Source of the DNA: Chytriomyces cf. hyalinus JEL632 | Lineage: Eukaryota; Chytridiomycota; Chytridiomycetes; Chytridiales; Chytriomycetaceae | Assembly: GCA_025435555.1 (NCBI GenBank) | Contig: JAIWWG010000100.1 | Coordinates: 41,312-105,311, forward strand | Direction: 5' to 3' | DNA length: 64,000 bases | In this document: positions 1 through 9,490 of the stretch, in pieces | Numbering within the stretch: the stretch's first letter is position 1 | Layout: each line of letters starts with the position of its first letter | Translations under genes and position numbers: made by a program | Notes under the pieces: generated by a model | Told to the model about the DNA's origin: nothing | What the model saw: the letters and a program-made list of their open reading frames with translations, nothing else | Databases searched by the model: none

Positions 1-1673
1 CCCCTTTGGTGAGAACAGCTTATTTTTTGAACTCTGTCGCACACACTCAAAAACAAAAATATTCATTTCTTCATGTCTCCCCTTATCAATGCAACAGGAG
101 AGACCTCATGCAGAAACACCGCGCCACCCCTTTCCACGTGTTGGTCGGTGGTGGAGACCAGATCTACATGGACGGACAACACCACCTGTTCAAGGAAGTC
201 CCCCTCCTCGCCGAGTTTCTCGAAACCGACGACATTGCCGACCGCAAAAAAGTCCAATGGACACAAAAACACGAACGCAGCGTCTCTGATTTCTACTTTC
301 AAAATTATATTTCCCACTTCCAAGAACCCGAATTTCGCGACGCTCTCGCATGCATTCCATACACATTCACCTGCGACGATCACGACATTTTTGATGGATA
401 CGGATCGTACCCGGAAGAAATTCGCACGTCCCCCGTGTTTTTGAATACGGGAAGAATTGCGCATTACTTTTACTTGTTGTTTCAGCATCATACGACTGTG
501 GAGCATGCTGCGAGTACTGGTCTGTTTCCAGAGAACCGCGGTTACAACTGGATCAAGCAAGTTGGTGCAAACACCTTGAGCATGGGTTTGGATGTTCGAT
601 CAAAGAGAACCGAGCAGCAAATTATTCCTGAGGATGTTTGGGCTGATATCTGGGTATCACATTTTCATTAATTGCTTGATCCTGTCATTATGACTTTCTC
701 ATCATCAAAAACAAAAAACCAGAACAACTTGACCCACCGTCTCGACGCAAACCCAGAAATCCGACACCTCCTCGTTGTAGCAACCATTCCCGTGACATAC
801 CCGCGTTTCGGAATCGTGGATGAAGTCTTGGAAGGTGTCAACACCGTACAACTCGGTCTCCGTTGGTTGATTCGTAAAGGTGTCGAAACGTTTGATTGTA
901 CGCGTGGTCCTGAAAAGTCGCTTGAAAAGAATGCGGTTGTTGTGGAACTTTTGGATGGAACCGGGCATGGTGCGTTGTTTGGAAATTTGCTTGGAATGCA
1001 TGGGCAGCCAGAGTTGCGTGATGATTTGGTGGATGATTGGGTGCATGATTTCCATGTGAGTTTTTATTTTTTTATTTTGTTTGTCCACCAAACTCACATT
1101 CCCATTTTTCCCAGATCAAAGAAAGAAACATCATGGTCACAAAGCTGCAAGAAATTGCAGCAAAATACCGCGTCCGAATCACATTCTTGTCTGGAGACGT
1201 TCACATTTGTGGAATGGGTCGTTTCAGAACTGCCACAGATAGCGACGAGTTTGACTTTGCCGGAAACGATGTCATTAATGACCACAGAGCCATGTACCAG
1301 CTTGTTTCAAGTGGAATTGGAAATGGTACATTCGAATGCATGCAATCCAAACCCCGCTCCTTCAAATACTAATCGCCTCATAACACCCACAGCCCCAGCC
1401 CCAGACGCCGTCATCACCCTCCTCCACACAAACGGCCGAATCCTAAGCCCACACGTCTCCGAACTCCCCGAAACATGCGAAGAAATGATTGAACTTTTCA
1501 CAAAAGACGTTGACGACACGGAACGTAGCCACAGCCGTCTGTTGCCCCGTAGAAACTGGGCTAGTTTGGAGTTTCGCCCAGACCACAGTGTGGGAATGTA
1601 TTTGCATGTGGAGAATGCGGATATTGAGAAGCCTACTGTGCCGTATGCTGTTGCGATTCCGAGATTGGTTTGA
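1..1673 (+). CDS. PhoD-like phosphatase, 3' part of the gene (5' truncated by window)
   Basis: Metallophosphatase of the PhoD-like family (a fungal/oomycete subgroup of alkaline phosphatase D); such enzymes hydrolyse phosphomonoesters or diesters at a bimetal centre. The coding part can be read in four exons: about 98-651, 713-1052, 1114-1325 and 1393-1673, with introns starting GTATCA, GTGAGT and GTACAT. An intron GTGAG at position 9 to CAG at 97 shows that upstream exons lie outside the window. Visible signatures are GGGDQIYMD, the metal-binding TCDDHDIFDGYGSYPEE, and FLSGDVHICG, followed by the family-typical SSGI-x-N-x-P-x-PDAV. The stop is at 1671-1673. The neighbouring F-box/LRR gene converges on it. 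I am confident of the family; the substrate and cellular location cannot be read because the N-terminus is missing. Confidence 0.87.
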
Positions 1674-2027
1674 GGAGAGCATTGTTGTGTCATCATCGTG
1701 TCTTTTTTTGGTTTTTTTTCCAAGACGTTTTGGACTGGAACATTTCTTATTTTTTGCTCTTCTTTTTTGCTTTGTGGACGATGGATGGATGGATGTGTGT
1801 AGTGGACGTTTCTTGTGTGGATTGAGCTCATTAAAAAGAAACCAAAACGTTTGAACGTTTGCCAAAGCCGGCGTGATTTTTTGTAAACGCTCGTTCATCT
1901 CTGTCAGATTCCTGGCGATATTTGATGCAATTAAATACAACATTTATTCACCAAGACGCATTCCTCCTTAAACGCCAAAAAGAAAACACGCCCCCATCGG
2001 TTTCAAAAAAGTCAAATACAACCCGTT
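1674..2027. other. Intergenic region between two convergent genes
   Basis: Shared 3' flank of the PhoD-like gene (+) and the F-box/LRR gene (-). It is T-rich on the + strand, with runs near 1706-1720 and 1749-1773, as expected for 3' ends. A short ATGG tetramer run (GATGGATGGATGGATG) lies near 1781-1796. I see no gene. Confidence 0.6.
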
Positions 2028-3320
2028 CTATTCAGAGTCAGAACCACAATCAGAATCAGGTTCAGATTCCGGTTCAGATTCCGATTCCTGATCGGAATCA
2101 TTGTTTTGATCCCGGTGACTCCACTTTTGACAATGTCGGTACCCGTTCACCTGGTTTCTTGGATCTTCACGATCCAGACACATTGACGCCAAGTTGGGCA
2201 TCCGCGCCAAGTCCAACATTCCACCTTCCCACCCCGAAAACTGATTTCGTATCAAATGCAACGCGCGCAACCCTTGCAAGCTTTCAATTTCATGCGATGG
2301 TATCACTCCATTGAACTGATTGTCGGAAAAATCTAGAGACTCAAGGTTTCTCAATGCGCCAATCCCTGTCAGTGTCCCAAACATGCTGCAACCGCTCATT
2401 TCCAAGACCGTCAGAGCTCGCAGGTTCAAAATCTCTGATGGGATTTCACTTGAAATCGTATTACCGCTAATGACTAGTTCGTCCAGACTTGTGAGCTCAC
2501 TGATGGAGGCTGGAATGTCGGTGAATCGATTTTCATCAGCCCACAGCATTGTCAGTTTGCGTGGATTGCCAAACACGGTTGGCAAGGGGCCCGTGAATTG
2601 GTTACTGCTGATGTAAATTCTCTCGAGATTCGAGTTTGGCAGTGCCGGGAACTCTCCGCTCAATCGATTCCTGGATAGATTCAAGTGGCGCAGTCCAGAT
2701 AGAAGGCTAAACGAACTCGGAAGCGCTCCCGTCAAAAGATTCTCGGGCAGCAATACAGTCGTCAAATTGCTGAGCGCACCAAATACATCCGGGATTGTGC
2801 CTCTTAACTTGCATCCGTCCAGCTCAATCCTCTCAACCGCAGTCAAGCAACCGATGGACTCTGGAAGTCTCTTTTTGACTCGCTTGTATTTGTAGTCGAT
2901 ACTCGTGATCCGTCCAGCCAGTTCCCTGGCAACGGCAGATTGATATAGTTGAGGAATAAGGAGCCAAAGTCTACCAAGGTTGTGCTCAGACCCTTCCTCA
3001 AAATCCGGCAAATGCATGTTGAGCACAGCAAACTGCGTGGTCAACAGACGCTCATTGATCGCCCTACACAGCCGCCGGTACTTGAAGACGGTCCAAACAG
3101 GAATCCAGGCAAAGATGAGGTCAACGATTTCGAGAGGCAAGTCTTGCAGCCGGGAATAGAATCTCTCGTTGTGGTTCACCAACCGTTGAACTTGGATTGA
3201 AAGATGCCGTTGCGTGACTTTGAAGACGTTCATGTCGCTGATGATGGACAGTTGGGTATCTTTGATGGCAGTGACTTGTGCTTTTATGTCACCGAGTTCA
3301 CTCAGGATGGTTGCGAGCAT
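2028..3320 (-). CDS. F-box and leucine-rich-repeat protein
   Basis: Uninterrupted frame; the first ATG is at 3320, giving about 430 residues. The N-terminal 50 residues look coiled-coil-like (ILSELGDIKAQVTAIKDTQ). An F-box follows at about 60-100 (LPLEIVDLIFAWIPVW), then at least eight plant-type LRRs of the form L-x-x-L-x-L-x-x-N-x-L-x-G-x-[IF]-P (for example LTTVLLPENLLTGALPSSF). The tail is acidic and Ser/Glu/Asp-rich (about 25 residues ending DCGSDSE). F-box proteins normally link Skp1/cullin ligases to targets through the C-terminal repeats, so this is probably an SCF substrate receptor, although plant-type LRRs after an F-box are not the usual animal/yeast FBXL arrangement. Decayed relatives lie at 4010-7740. 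The absence of introns contrasts with the neighbours. Substrate unknown. Confidence 0.85.
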   Translation of the reverse strand: MLATILSELGDIKAQVTAIKDTQLSIISDMNVFKVTQRHLSIQVQRLVNHNERFYSRLQDLPLEIVDLIFAWIPVWTVFKYRRLCRAINERLLTTQFAVLNMHLPDFEEGSEHNLGRLWLLIPQLYQSAVARELAGRITSIDYKYKRVKKRLPESIGCLTAVERIELDGCKLRGTIPDVFGALSNLTTVLLPENLLTGALPSSFSLLSGLRHLNLSRNRLSGEFPALPNSNLERIYISSNQFTGPLPTVFGNPRKLTMLWADENRFTDIPASISELTSLDELVISGNTISSEIPSEILNLRALTVLEMSGCSMFGTLTGIGALRNLESLDFSDNQFNGVIPSHEIESLQGLRALHLIRNQFSGWEGGMLDLARMPNLASMCLDREDPRNQVNGYRHCQKWSHRDQNNDSDQESESEPESEPDSDCGSDSE

Positions 3321-3649
3321 GTCAGTGTTCACGGGATGCACAGCAACCGCTGATGAATCTTCTGTTCGAGCTCGCTTAGATCCTGCTTGTGGTTATCGGT
3401 TAACGCCGTTTTGCTCGTTCGATGGCCCATACCTGTCATCGTTGGTTGCTCGATCAGTTATTAATAATTACGTGCATATAATCTGGGCGAACGGACTTCA
3501 TTTTTTAAACTTCCTTCACCAATCATCACCGCCCCGCCGCACGAACCCTTTCACAATCCATGTTTGGAAAAAAGGTTTTCTATATTTGGAGTCCTCCATC
3601 TCGTGCGTATAAAATGCTGAGTGTTATGTCGCACCTGCTTCCAAAAAAA
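3321..3649. other. Intergenic, divergent promoters
   Basis: Upstream region of the F-box/LRR gene (-) and of the secreted Cys-module gene (+). AT-rich around 3455-3480. A GTATAAAA box at about 3608-3615 lies 35-42 bases before the ATG at 3650. No other gene seen. Confidence 0.5.
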
Positions 3650-4092
3650 ATGAAACTCTCCGTTGCTGTTTCAATATTTTATGCGACGAGCGTTGCCAGC
3701 ATCAAGCTCAGAGACGGAGATGACACAGGTGACATTGACATTCTTTAACCAACAACAACAACAACAGCTCCACCAGACACTCCAGCATTCCAGCCTTCCG
3801 TTGTGGAACTTCGTGGGAAAATGCCAATGCCAATTGTGGCACAAACTGCCCTTTCGGAAAGGATGTCGAGTGCAGAAATGGGGAGCTGTGCTTCCGTGAC
3901 TTGCAAAAGGTGTGCGAGCAGCCAGTTGACCCACCAATCTCAACAACAGCCAAACCATCGCCAAGCAAAAGCACAAGTACGCAAAAAGCTGGTGGTGGTG
4001 CATCCATTTCCGGAACGGTTGCAGTTGACTGGTGCGATTCCAGAGAGCATCATTTACTTGCGCAGTTTGAAGGAAGTGGACTTGTCGCATAA
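3650..4092 (+). CDS. Secreted protein with a CGTSW-type Cys module; probably a broken LRR protein
   Basis: Exon 3650-3728 encodes a signal peptide (MKLSVAVSIFYATSVASIKL). A GT-AG intron 3729-3793 keeps frame into exon 3794-4092. The second exon has a compact Cys module, CGTSWENANANCGTNCPFG then CRNGELCFRDL, of the kind found on many secreted chytrid proteins where I believe it acts as a wall-binding module. A Ser/Thr/Pro/Lys linker follows (TTAKPSPSKSTSTQK). From about 4014 the adjacent frame reads as an LRR (LTGAIPESIIYLRSLKEVDL) while the module frame runs into TAA at 4090-4092. The ancestral product was therefore probably signal peptide, Cys module and LRRs, now interrupted by a frameshift near 4010. 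It may be a short secreted protein or a pseudogene. Confidence 0.5.
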
Positions 4093-4375
4093 TGGGTGAA
4101 TGTCCTTGTTACATGCGTTTTGTATCCCTTTTTTTTTAACCGTACTTTGAAAACACGGCAGGTTTGACGGTACCGAGATCCCAGTCTATTCTATAATGGC
4201 GCTGTACAATTTATAAGCATTGCTGCTGAATGACTGTGGCTTGGAAGGAGTGGTGGGTTTGGACTTTGCCGCGTTTTTGGAAACGTTGAAGCGGTACGCA
4301 CTGAGCGGGAACAATCTCGAGTTTGAAAGCAAGTTCAAACGGGCTAAGATAGATCATCTCCTCGGATAAAAAAAA
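4010..4375 (+). pseudogene. LRR protein remnant
   Basis: Out of frame with the preceding module. An LRR at 4020-4098 ends in DLSHNG and is followed by GTGAAT...GGCAG, an intron of about 65 nt. The continuation (FDGTEIPVYSIMALYNL) hits a stop at about 4215. After it another frame reads LLNDCGLEGVVGLDFAAFLETLKRYALSG, and this block also ends in a stop. The last block is clearly similar at DNA level to 7145-7310 (shared ATAATGG, TATTGCTG/CATTGCTG, GCGGCGTT/GCCGCGTT and TGAAGCGGT), so both derive from one F-box/LRR ancestor. Stops and frame changes argue against function. Confidence 0.6.
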
Positions 4376-4897
4376 AACGGGACCTGGTGTCGGAAAACTG
4401 CAAGACTGCAAAAATAGTTCCATACTATTCAGCACACGTCAGCATACGCTGAAATGATATGACTGCACTTTGTAACATGAGGGTTCTTCGGGCACACGGC
4501 TGGATGCTAGGACACTGGCAGAGTGTTGGGAAAGTACCGAGGGTAATTGGAGGATAGAAAGTCGGTGTTCTTTTACGTATCATTTAAGGCTATTGCAACT
4601 GTCCACCAGATAAGAAGCAGAGTTTGACGCGCGGGAAAGGTTCGGTTTTTTGACCTGATTCAAACTGGAACCGAAGCACGGATGCGCTGTGCGGAGCCAT
4701 TCCTAGAAACAATTAAGAACGTGCACGAGCATATGCAAGCCAGAATCCCGCAAGGATCCCCTTGCATTGACTGGCCTAGCAACCCGTTTCTCACGATCCG
4801 CCGCATTTTCAAAAGAAGTATAAAACTGCCGCGTTTTGGTCTCCAAACTACCATCCAACACTCACTTCATTCTTTCAAAACACATTCTCCAGCAAAC
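4376..4897. other. Intergenic region and promoter of the next gene
   Basis: No convincing gene. The 3' part is the promoter of the secreted protein that starts at 4898; it contains an open stretch in the same frame from 4682, but the TATA box at 4819-4825 places transcription after it. Confidence 0.5.
4819..4825 (+). promoter_or_regulatory. TATA box of the CBM-like secreted protein gene
   Basis: TATAAAA about 75 bases before the ATG at 4898. It decides between the ATG at 4898 (after a normal 5' leader) and an upstream in-frame ATG at 4682, which the transcript would not include. Confidence 0.6.
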
Positions 4898-5452
4898 ATG
4901 AAGTCCCTCTGCCTCTTCGTCCTGACCATCGTCGCCCTTATGATGCAAGTCTCTGCCACTCCCACGTATGCCTCTATAAAGTCTATCGAGAATCAGCCTT
5001 GCACTACTTTTGGCGCGTACCGCTGTGAAGGAACCAGTCTGTTCCAATGTGGCTATACAACCGGCAACAAGCTCGTCTGGCGTCTTCTCTGGGACTGTGG
5101 CAGTGACTTGACATGTACTGTCGTACCTGGAGGCTTCGTGGGATGCACTGCGCCGGCATATGAAAAACTCACCAAGGAGAAGGAGGAGTATTACGAGGAA
5201 GAGTACGATGAATGCAGTGCCGACTACAAGTTTGAAGACAAGCACTGTCAATACGGAGACTGCGCGGCCAAGTACACGCGCAGTGTTTGCAAGTTTGGAG
5301 CGTGGAGATGCAAGGGAAATGCCGTGCAACAGTGTGGATACGTTGCCGGGAATGTGCTACAGTGGAGATGGGTTGGTCAGTGTCCGAAAGGACAGTTTTG
5401 CAATGCCAATGGACCAAATGGATTTGTTGGATGTCAGTTGACCAAGCCTTGA
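4898..5452 (+). CDS. Secreted protein with two CBM19-like (chitin-binding-type) Cys repeats
   Basis: 184 residues, one exon. A signal peptide (MKSLCLFVLTIVALMMQVSA) is followed by two copies of a module with the pattern C-T/K-x-F-G-A-Y/W-R-C-x-G-...-Q-C-G-Y-...-W-R-...-C-...-C-...-G-F-V-G-C, at about residues 31-82 and 125-181. They are separated by a Glu/Lys/Tyr-rich linker (KEKEEYYEEEYDE) and a Cys-containing stretch. Spacing and composition resemble family 19 carbohydrate-binding modules, which bind chitin. There is no catalytic domain, so it is more likely a wall-binding or lectin-like protein than an enzyme. Transcript signals are clean: TATA at 4819 and an AATAAA at about 5518. Family assignment is by pattern only. 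Confidence 0.75.
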   Translation: MKSLCLFVLTIVALMMQVSATPTYASIKSIENQPCTTFGAYRCEGTSLFQCGYTTGNKLVWRLLWDCGSDLTCTVVPGGFVGCTAPAYEKLTKEKEEYYEEEYDECSADYKFEDKHCQYGDCAAKYTRSVCKFGAWRCKGNAVQQCGYVAGNVLQWRWVGQCPKGQFCNANGPNGFVGCQLTKP

Positions 5453-5586
5453 TGCTTTTGCATGTTTTGATGCACCCCTTGCTGCCCTTGTGATTATCTT
5501 TTGTCCCGTGAGACATCAATAAACCTAAGTTTATTTCATCGCAATCAGAACCTGAAAGTGCGGAGAAAAGGCGTTATGAGGTTGAG

Positions 5587-6100
5587 AACGGGAATTTATT
5601 GGGTATCAAATACCTTGATACAATGACTCAGAATCGGGCAAATTGTCCCAAGGATCTTGCAAATGAATCCGACAAATCCTGGAATAATCACTCCTCTCAA
5701 CTGGAGATTCAAGACACTCGGCGGCGTGATTTTCCTCGCGTGCAATGTCATCTTTGCAGAGTCATTTTGTTTGATTTCTGTCCGGTATTCGTCAAAGATG
5801 GATCCATCCAAACGGATATCAGAATCGTTGCACAACATGGAATCCTCGCGTTCGTGTTGATTTGTGGGCCATGTATCTCGTTATCACATCCATTCCCAAC
5901 CGAATCATTCTCCACATTTCCGCCACCTGCGTCAACATGAGAGAAGGTAATTGCAGTTGCGATAGTGTTTTCCTGCTTCTTTCGAGTGTCCACAAGTTTC
6001 GCACGCCAAAGGATTCGTCGAGTTCTTGTCAGCATGCTGCGGATGGATATGTTTCTGCAAAATCCTTTTCGCGACTCGAGTATCCACACGAGATTGGAGG
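5587..6100 (+). pseudogene. Decayed multi-pass membrane protein
   Basis: Hydrophobic coding-like blocks continue one another but sit in three different frames: FKTLGGVIFLACNVIFAESF (about 5706-5765), TDIRIVAQHGILAFVLI (about 5815-5862) and DLWAMYLVITSIPNRIILHI (about 5863-5922), followed by CVNMREG. Read together they look like consecutive transmembrane segments of a receptor-like protein. No single frame or plausible intron set joins them, so I read a pseudogene. Kinship with the multi-pass gene at 63477 is possible but not shown. Confidence 0.4.
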
Positions 6101-6141
6101 TCGCTTTTTTTTTTTTTTTCGATTCAGCTTTGGCATGCAGT

Positions 6142-6323
6142 GCAGTTGCCTTTCAAAGTGGTGTGCTGAATACGGACAAGAATGGATGGCTGCTGGGGTC
6201 AGCGGTTGTGATCCAGCGGCATCAGGTCACTGACGGTTTGCAGTTGCCTTTCAAAGCCAATGTCTGACGAGATTGGATGACCGCTGGGGATATCGGTTGT
6301 GATCCTGCGGCACCACTTGGACG
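6142..6323 (+). repeat. Imperfect direct repeat, two units about 99 bases apart
   Basis: Unit 1 (about 6142-6225) and unit 2 (about 6241-6323) both begin CAGTTGCCTTTCAAAG and later share GCTGGGG, CGGTTGTGATCC and GCGGCA at the same spacing. The intervening bases differ, so this is an old duplication. It lies between two pseudogenes and encodes nothing I recognise. Confidence 0.6.
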
Positions 6324-6329
6324 TAGCTT

Positions 6330-6564
6330 TCGAATGGGGAATCCGTCATTGGAATCGACAAGGAGGCTGTTTTGAGAGACTTTCTGTTGCTGTGCATTCC
6401 AAAAGAAAAAAATTGAAATGCGGACGCTGAACGACTGGCGAATTCCATAGGATGACATACTACGGGATGGCAAGGCAAGGGAAGACGGCGACCATTTTCA
6501 AGCAGCTGCAAAACTGGGCCATACCGAAGCGGCTCTGCAACTATCGAACGTAAACGCGCATGCC
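6330..6564. other. Unassigned sequence between pseudogenes
   Basis: No feature recognised. Confidence 0.4.
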
Positions 6565-7376
6565 TTGTGGGGAATGGATGCCGTCTCTTTCGAAGCCAAA
6601 ATCTATTACTTTAAACCGCCGCAAATACGGGACACTACCCTTTCGATTTTGCCTTTCGAAGTCTTGACTCTAGTCTTTCAGTGGCTACGTCCCAAGCAGT
6701 GCATTCTGTTACGGTCGACCTCACGCCACATATTGGCGTTGTTGGGTAATGAATCGTTTGCTCGCCATTTTTTTTCAAGCAAACGCGCATCTCCAGTCGC
6801 TCCGGCAGAGAACTGCTTTGACAAGATGCTGTTTCATGGACCACGCGCGTTTCAAGTGGCATATATCGAAACGAGACTGCATGAAATCCACAAAGTCGGT
6901 TTCTTTGAGCAGAAAATCGTGTGATGCGACAACACGATGAAAGAGTTTCCTGCAGCGTTCATTCACTGGACAAGTTTAACTTGCTTGCAGTTGAGCGACA
7001 TGGACGTGACGGGTGAATTTCCAGAACTTTTTTTATTTTATTGTTTAAAATTTAGTTTTTCACGAATTTTTTGGATCACACTTTCTCACACCATGGCTTT
7101 GATAACCATTTGCAGGTTTGGCGACTCTGAGCTTTCAGTCGCTTCTATAATGGAATAGAAGAATTTGGAAGTATTGCTGTTGAATGCATCCGGATTGACT
7201 GGTGAAATGGGGTTGGAGTTTGCGGCGTTCCTGAAACGGCTGAAGCGGTGCTCTTTGCGCAAGAACCGTCTCACGTTTACTGGTAAAAAAAGGATCAAAT
7301 GGATGAAGAAGGACTACTTGCTTAAGTATCTTGATTGCAAACTGTGTAAAAATAAAACTGCGCAGTGCCGATTTTA
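6565..7376 (+). pseudogene. F-box/LRR protein, decayed copy
   Basis: An F-box is still readable at about 6628-6750 (LSILPFEVLTLVFQWLRP), continuing to about 6924 with FDKMLFHGP and FFEQKIV. After a frame break, 6937-7020 reads FPAAFIHWTSLTCLQLSDMD and DVTGEFPELF, an LRR. A T-rich intron-like stretch follows, then 7115-7376 gives LLLNASGLTGEMGLEFAAFL and LRKNRLTFTG. Internal stops (about 6922 and 7157) and frame changes separate the blocks. Layout and sequence match the remnant at 4010-4375 and the fragment at 7447-7740, so this is one member of a small local F-box/LRR expansion whose intact relative may be the gene at 2028-3320. Confidence 0.6.
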
Positions 7377-7446
7377 AAACATCGTCAGTGATGGTCAAGA
7401 TTGTTGTCTTGAGAAGGGGGTTGGGTAGGACTTTGGTACTTGAAGC

Positions 7447-7740
7447 GTGGAATGGACGGTGTTCTGGTATCGTTTTTTGCTCGACATTTCCTTCAAGCAA
7501 AACGGCACACTCCTGCAGAGAACGGGTTTAACAAGATGCTGTTTCATGGACCACACATGCGCGTTTTTATTGGAACGACACCTGAATCAAATCCACGGTT
7601 CCTTCGAACAAAAAAAATTCGTGTTGCGAATGAAGGGAATTTTTCCTGCGGCATTTTTTGAAGGGTGTCACTTTTTTCGCGTAAGTACCATCTCACGCTT
7701 TACTGGTTAAAAAAAGAAGCTCAAATGGGTGAAAGAAGAA
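7447..7740 (+). pseudogene. Second partial copy of the 6565-7376 F-box/LRR gene
   Basis: Covers the interior of the same gene: RHFLQAKRHTPAENGFNKM and MLFHGPHMRVFI correspond to RHFFSSK, PAENCFDKM and MLFHGPRAF at 6760-6850. FLRTKKIRVANEGNFS aligns with the FFEQKIV block in a shifted frame. The same AC-rich donor-like context and TTTACTGGT...AAAAA end are present at 7697-7715 and 7276-7290. It is a truncated tandem duplicate with no start or intact frame. Confidence 0.55.
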
Positions 7741-7960
7741 TCACTTGGACAAGTCGCTGACTTGCAGGCTGGTTCCAGTTTGAAAAACACAAACCAAAGT
7801 GAAAGTGGAACTCATCCAAAATAATATCCATACAGTTTGCAACATATATTTTGTGTAAAAACTCTTATCTAACTGACCCAAACAACTTGGGTGCACCCAT
7901 GACAACAAAAAAGACAACAGAGAAATGGCAAAAAAAGAAACAAACATGCTCAAACAAAAA

Positions 7961-9424
7961 TCAAGCAAGTTGGTACAGCTGCACACCCTTAATCTTGAAA
8001 AAGGCCTCATTGAGCGCGCTTCCAACGTTGCTAACAAAGTCTGCGCACGATCGACCACCGGCAGCAGCGCTACACTGGTTCGCAAACACACCGCCAGCCC
8101 AGTCTCCACAGAACGTCAAGTTGATGATGATTTGTTGAGTTCCAAACGTTTGTGGTTGACAGTTGTTTCCGAAACCAAAGTACGCGTATCCATCGTTGGT
8201 TGGCCAGAGTCCTGGGTTTGGGTTACCGTTTGTGATGTCAGCTGGAATGGCGTTTCTTGCAAAGTTCCAGACTTTGATGAATCCGGGGGCGCCGTTGGAT
8301 TGTCTTGGGACCCATTCCATTGCGTAAACACCTCCACGTTGACGGTTGAAAGAGTCACCGAATGTGGCACCTTTGGAAGTTTGAGTGCCACATCCGTTGT
8401 TTCCCTCACAGCTCTTTTGCTGGTTGTCCAGGTTCATGGAGCAGCCTGGTCCCGTGTGGAGAGTCATGATGTTGTTGCCGACGCCGTTGACACCTTCCAT
8501 AAAGTCGATTTCTCCGTGGTTTGGCCAGTTGGTTCCGACAGTCCAGAAGGCAGGCCAGGTACCGCATCCAGAGGGAATATGTAATGCATCGACAATGACG
8601 AGTCCGGCATCGAATCCGTCAACAGAGGTTAAACGCAAACTTTTTGGTGGACCGCCGCCAGTTTGCTTGGAACCCATGTAAAGGTACTCGCCGTCATCGT
8701 TGGCAGTCCAGAACATGTTTGAAGAGATACCCTCATTACGGCTGACGTATTTGACGTGTCCGTGGGTTGGATCACTGTCCGTGTAAAAGTACCAGCCGTC
8801 TCCGGAAAGCATGGATTTAGGGGTGTGGTTCTTGACGAGCTTGTATGGACCACCGGGTGGGGGTGGGGGTGGGGGTTGTGGGTTGGAGGAGGACATGATT
8901 CCACAGATTGCACCGTCGGCATTGTTTACAATGGCATCGCCAACACCAGCTGCTCCAGACTTCATCCAACAAGTTCCGCCGTTGGCATTGGTCCAAGAAA
9001 AGTGGGTGCATCCAGAGATTCCTGCACATTTGGAGCTGCAAGCGCTTCCCGCGGCAATCACCGAAGTAAGGTCCTGGCCCTTGAAATCGCACTTGGGAGC
9101 CCACTGACAGTCAGAAACCGTAGTCCATCCACCGACAGCCGGTTGAGCAGACTTAAGGTATCCACAGACACCGTCTTTGGCGTCATTGGAAAAGGCATCG
9201 TTGGGGGTGACGGATCCGCTTTTCATCCAGCAAGTTCCGCCGTTGTAGTTTGACCAGGAAAAGTGCGTGCATCCAGAGGTTGCTTCACACTTGGGACCGC
9301 ACTGAGCGGCGGGAACGGCAGCGTTCGTAAGGTCGGCTCCCTTCCAGTCACAGGAGTAGGCCCATGCGGCACCGTCTCCGGTTGGGTTCCAGGATACTGC
9401 TCTTGCTGCCAGGTGTGATGCCAT
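7961..9424 (-). CDS. Glycoside hydrolase family 16 beta-glucanase with two N-terminal Cys modules
   Basis: 487 residues from the ATG at 9424. Two similar modules at about 24-90 and 105-176 share C-D-[WF]-K-G-x-D-L-T and GCTHFSW-[ST]-N-x-NGGTCWMKSG with conserved Cys, resembling PAN/apple-type domains. A Pro linker (NPQPPPPPPPGG) leads to a GH16 domain at about 190-487. The catalytic motif GEIDFMEG carries nucleophile E305, D307 and acid/base E310, with WPAFWT upstream. GH16 enzymes cleave or transfer beta-1,3/1,4-glucans, here probably wall or algal laminarin-type glucan. The frame is open up to 9556, but TATATAA at 9484-9490 lies inside that extension, so translation most likely starts at 9424. 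From that start I see no convincing signal peptide, which is odd for such an enzyme; an unseen upstream exon is possible. Confidence 0.85.
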   Translation of the reverse strand: MASHLAARAVSWNPTGDGAAWAYSCDWKGADLTNAAVPAAQCGPKCEATSGCTHFSWSNYNGGTCWMKSGSVTPNDAFSNDAKDGVCGYLKSAQPAVGGWTTVSDCQWAPKCDFKGQDLTSVIAAGSACSSKCAGISGCTHFSWTNANGGTCWMKSGAAGVGDAIVNNADGAICGIMSSSNPQPPPPPPPGGPYKLVKNHTPKSMLSGDGWYFYTDSDPTHGHVKYVSRNEGISSNMFWTANDDGEYLYMGSKQTGGGPPKSLRLTSVDGFDAGLVIVDALHIPSGCGTWPAFWTVGTNWPNHGEIDFMEGVNGVGNNIMTLHTGPGCSMNLDNQQKSCEGNNGCGTQTSKGATFGDSFNRQRGGVYAMEWVPRQSNGAPGFIKVWNFARNAIPADITNGNPNPGLWPTNDGYAYFGFGNNCQPQTFGTQQIIINLTFCGDWAGGVFANQCSAAAGGRSCADFVSNVGSALNEAFFKIKGVQLYQLA

Positions 9425-9483
9425 GGTTTGTTGGTTTGTTGAAGTTGTTTGGATGAAGTTGGAACCGGGACCAAGGTCCGTCC

Positions 9484-9490
9484 TTATATA
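9484..9490 (-). promoter_or_regulatory. TATA box of the GH16 gene
   Basis: TATATAA on the minus strand, 60 bases upstream of the ATG at 9424. It argues against the longer in-frame start at 9556. Confidence 0.55.
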
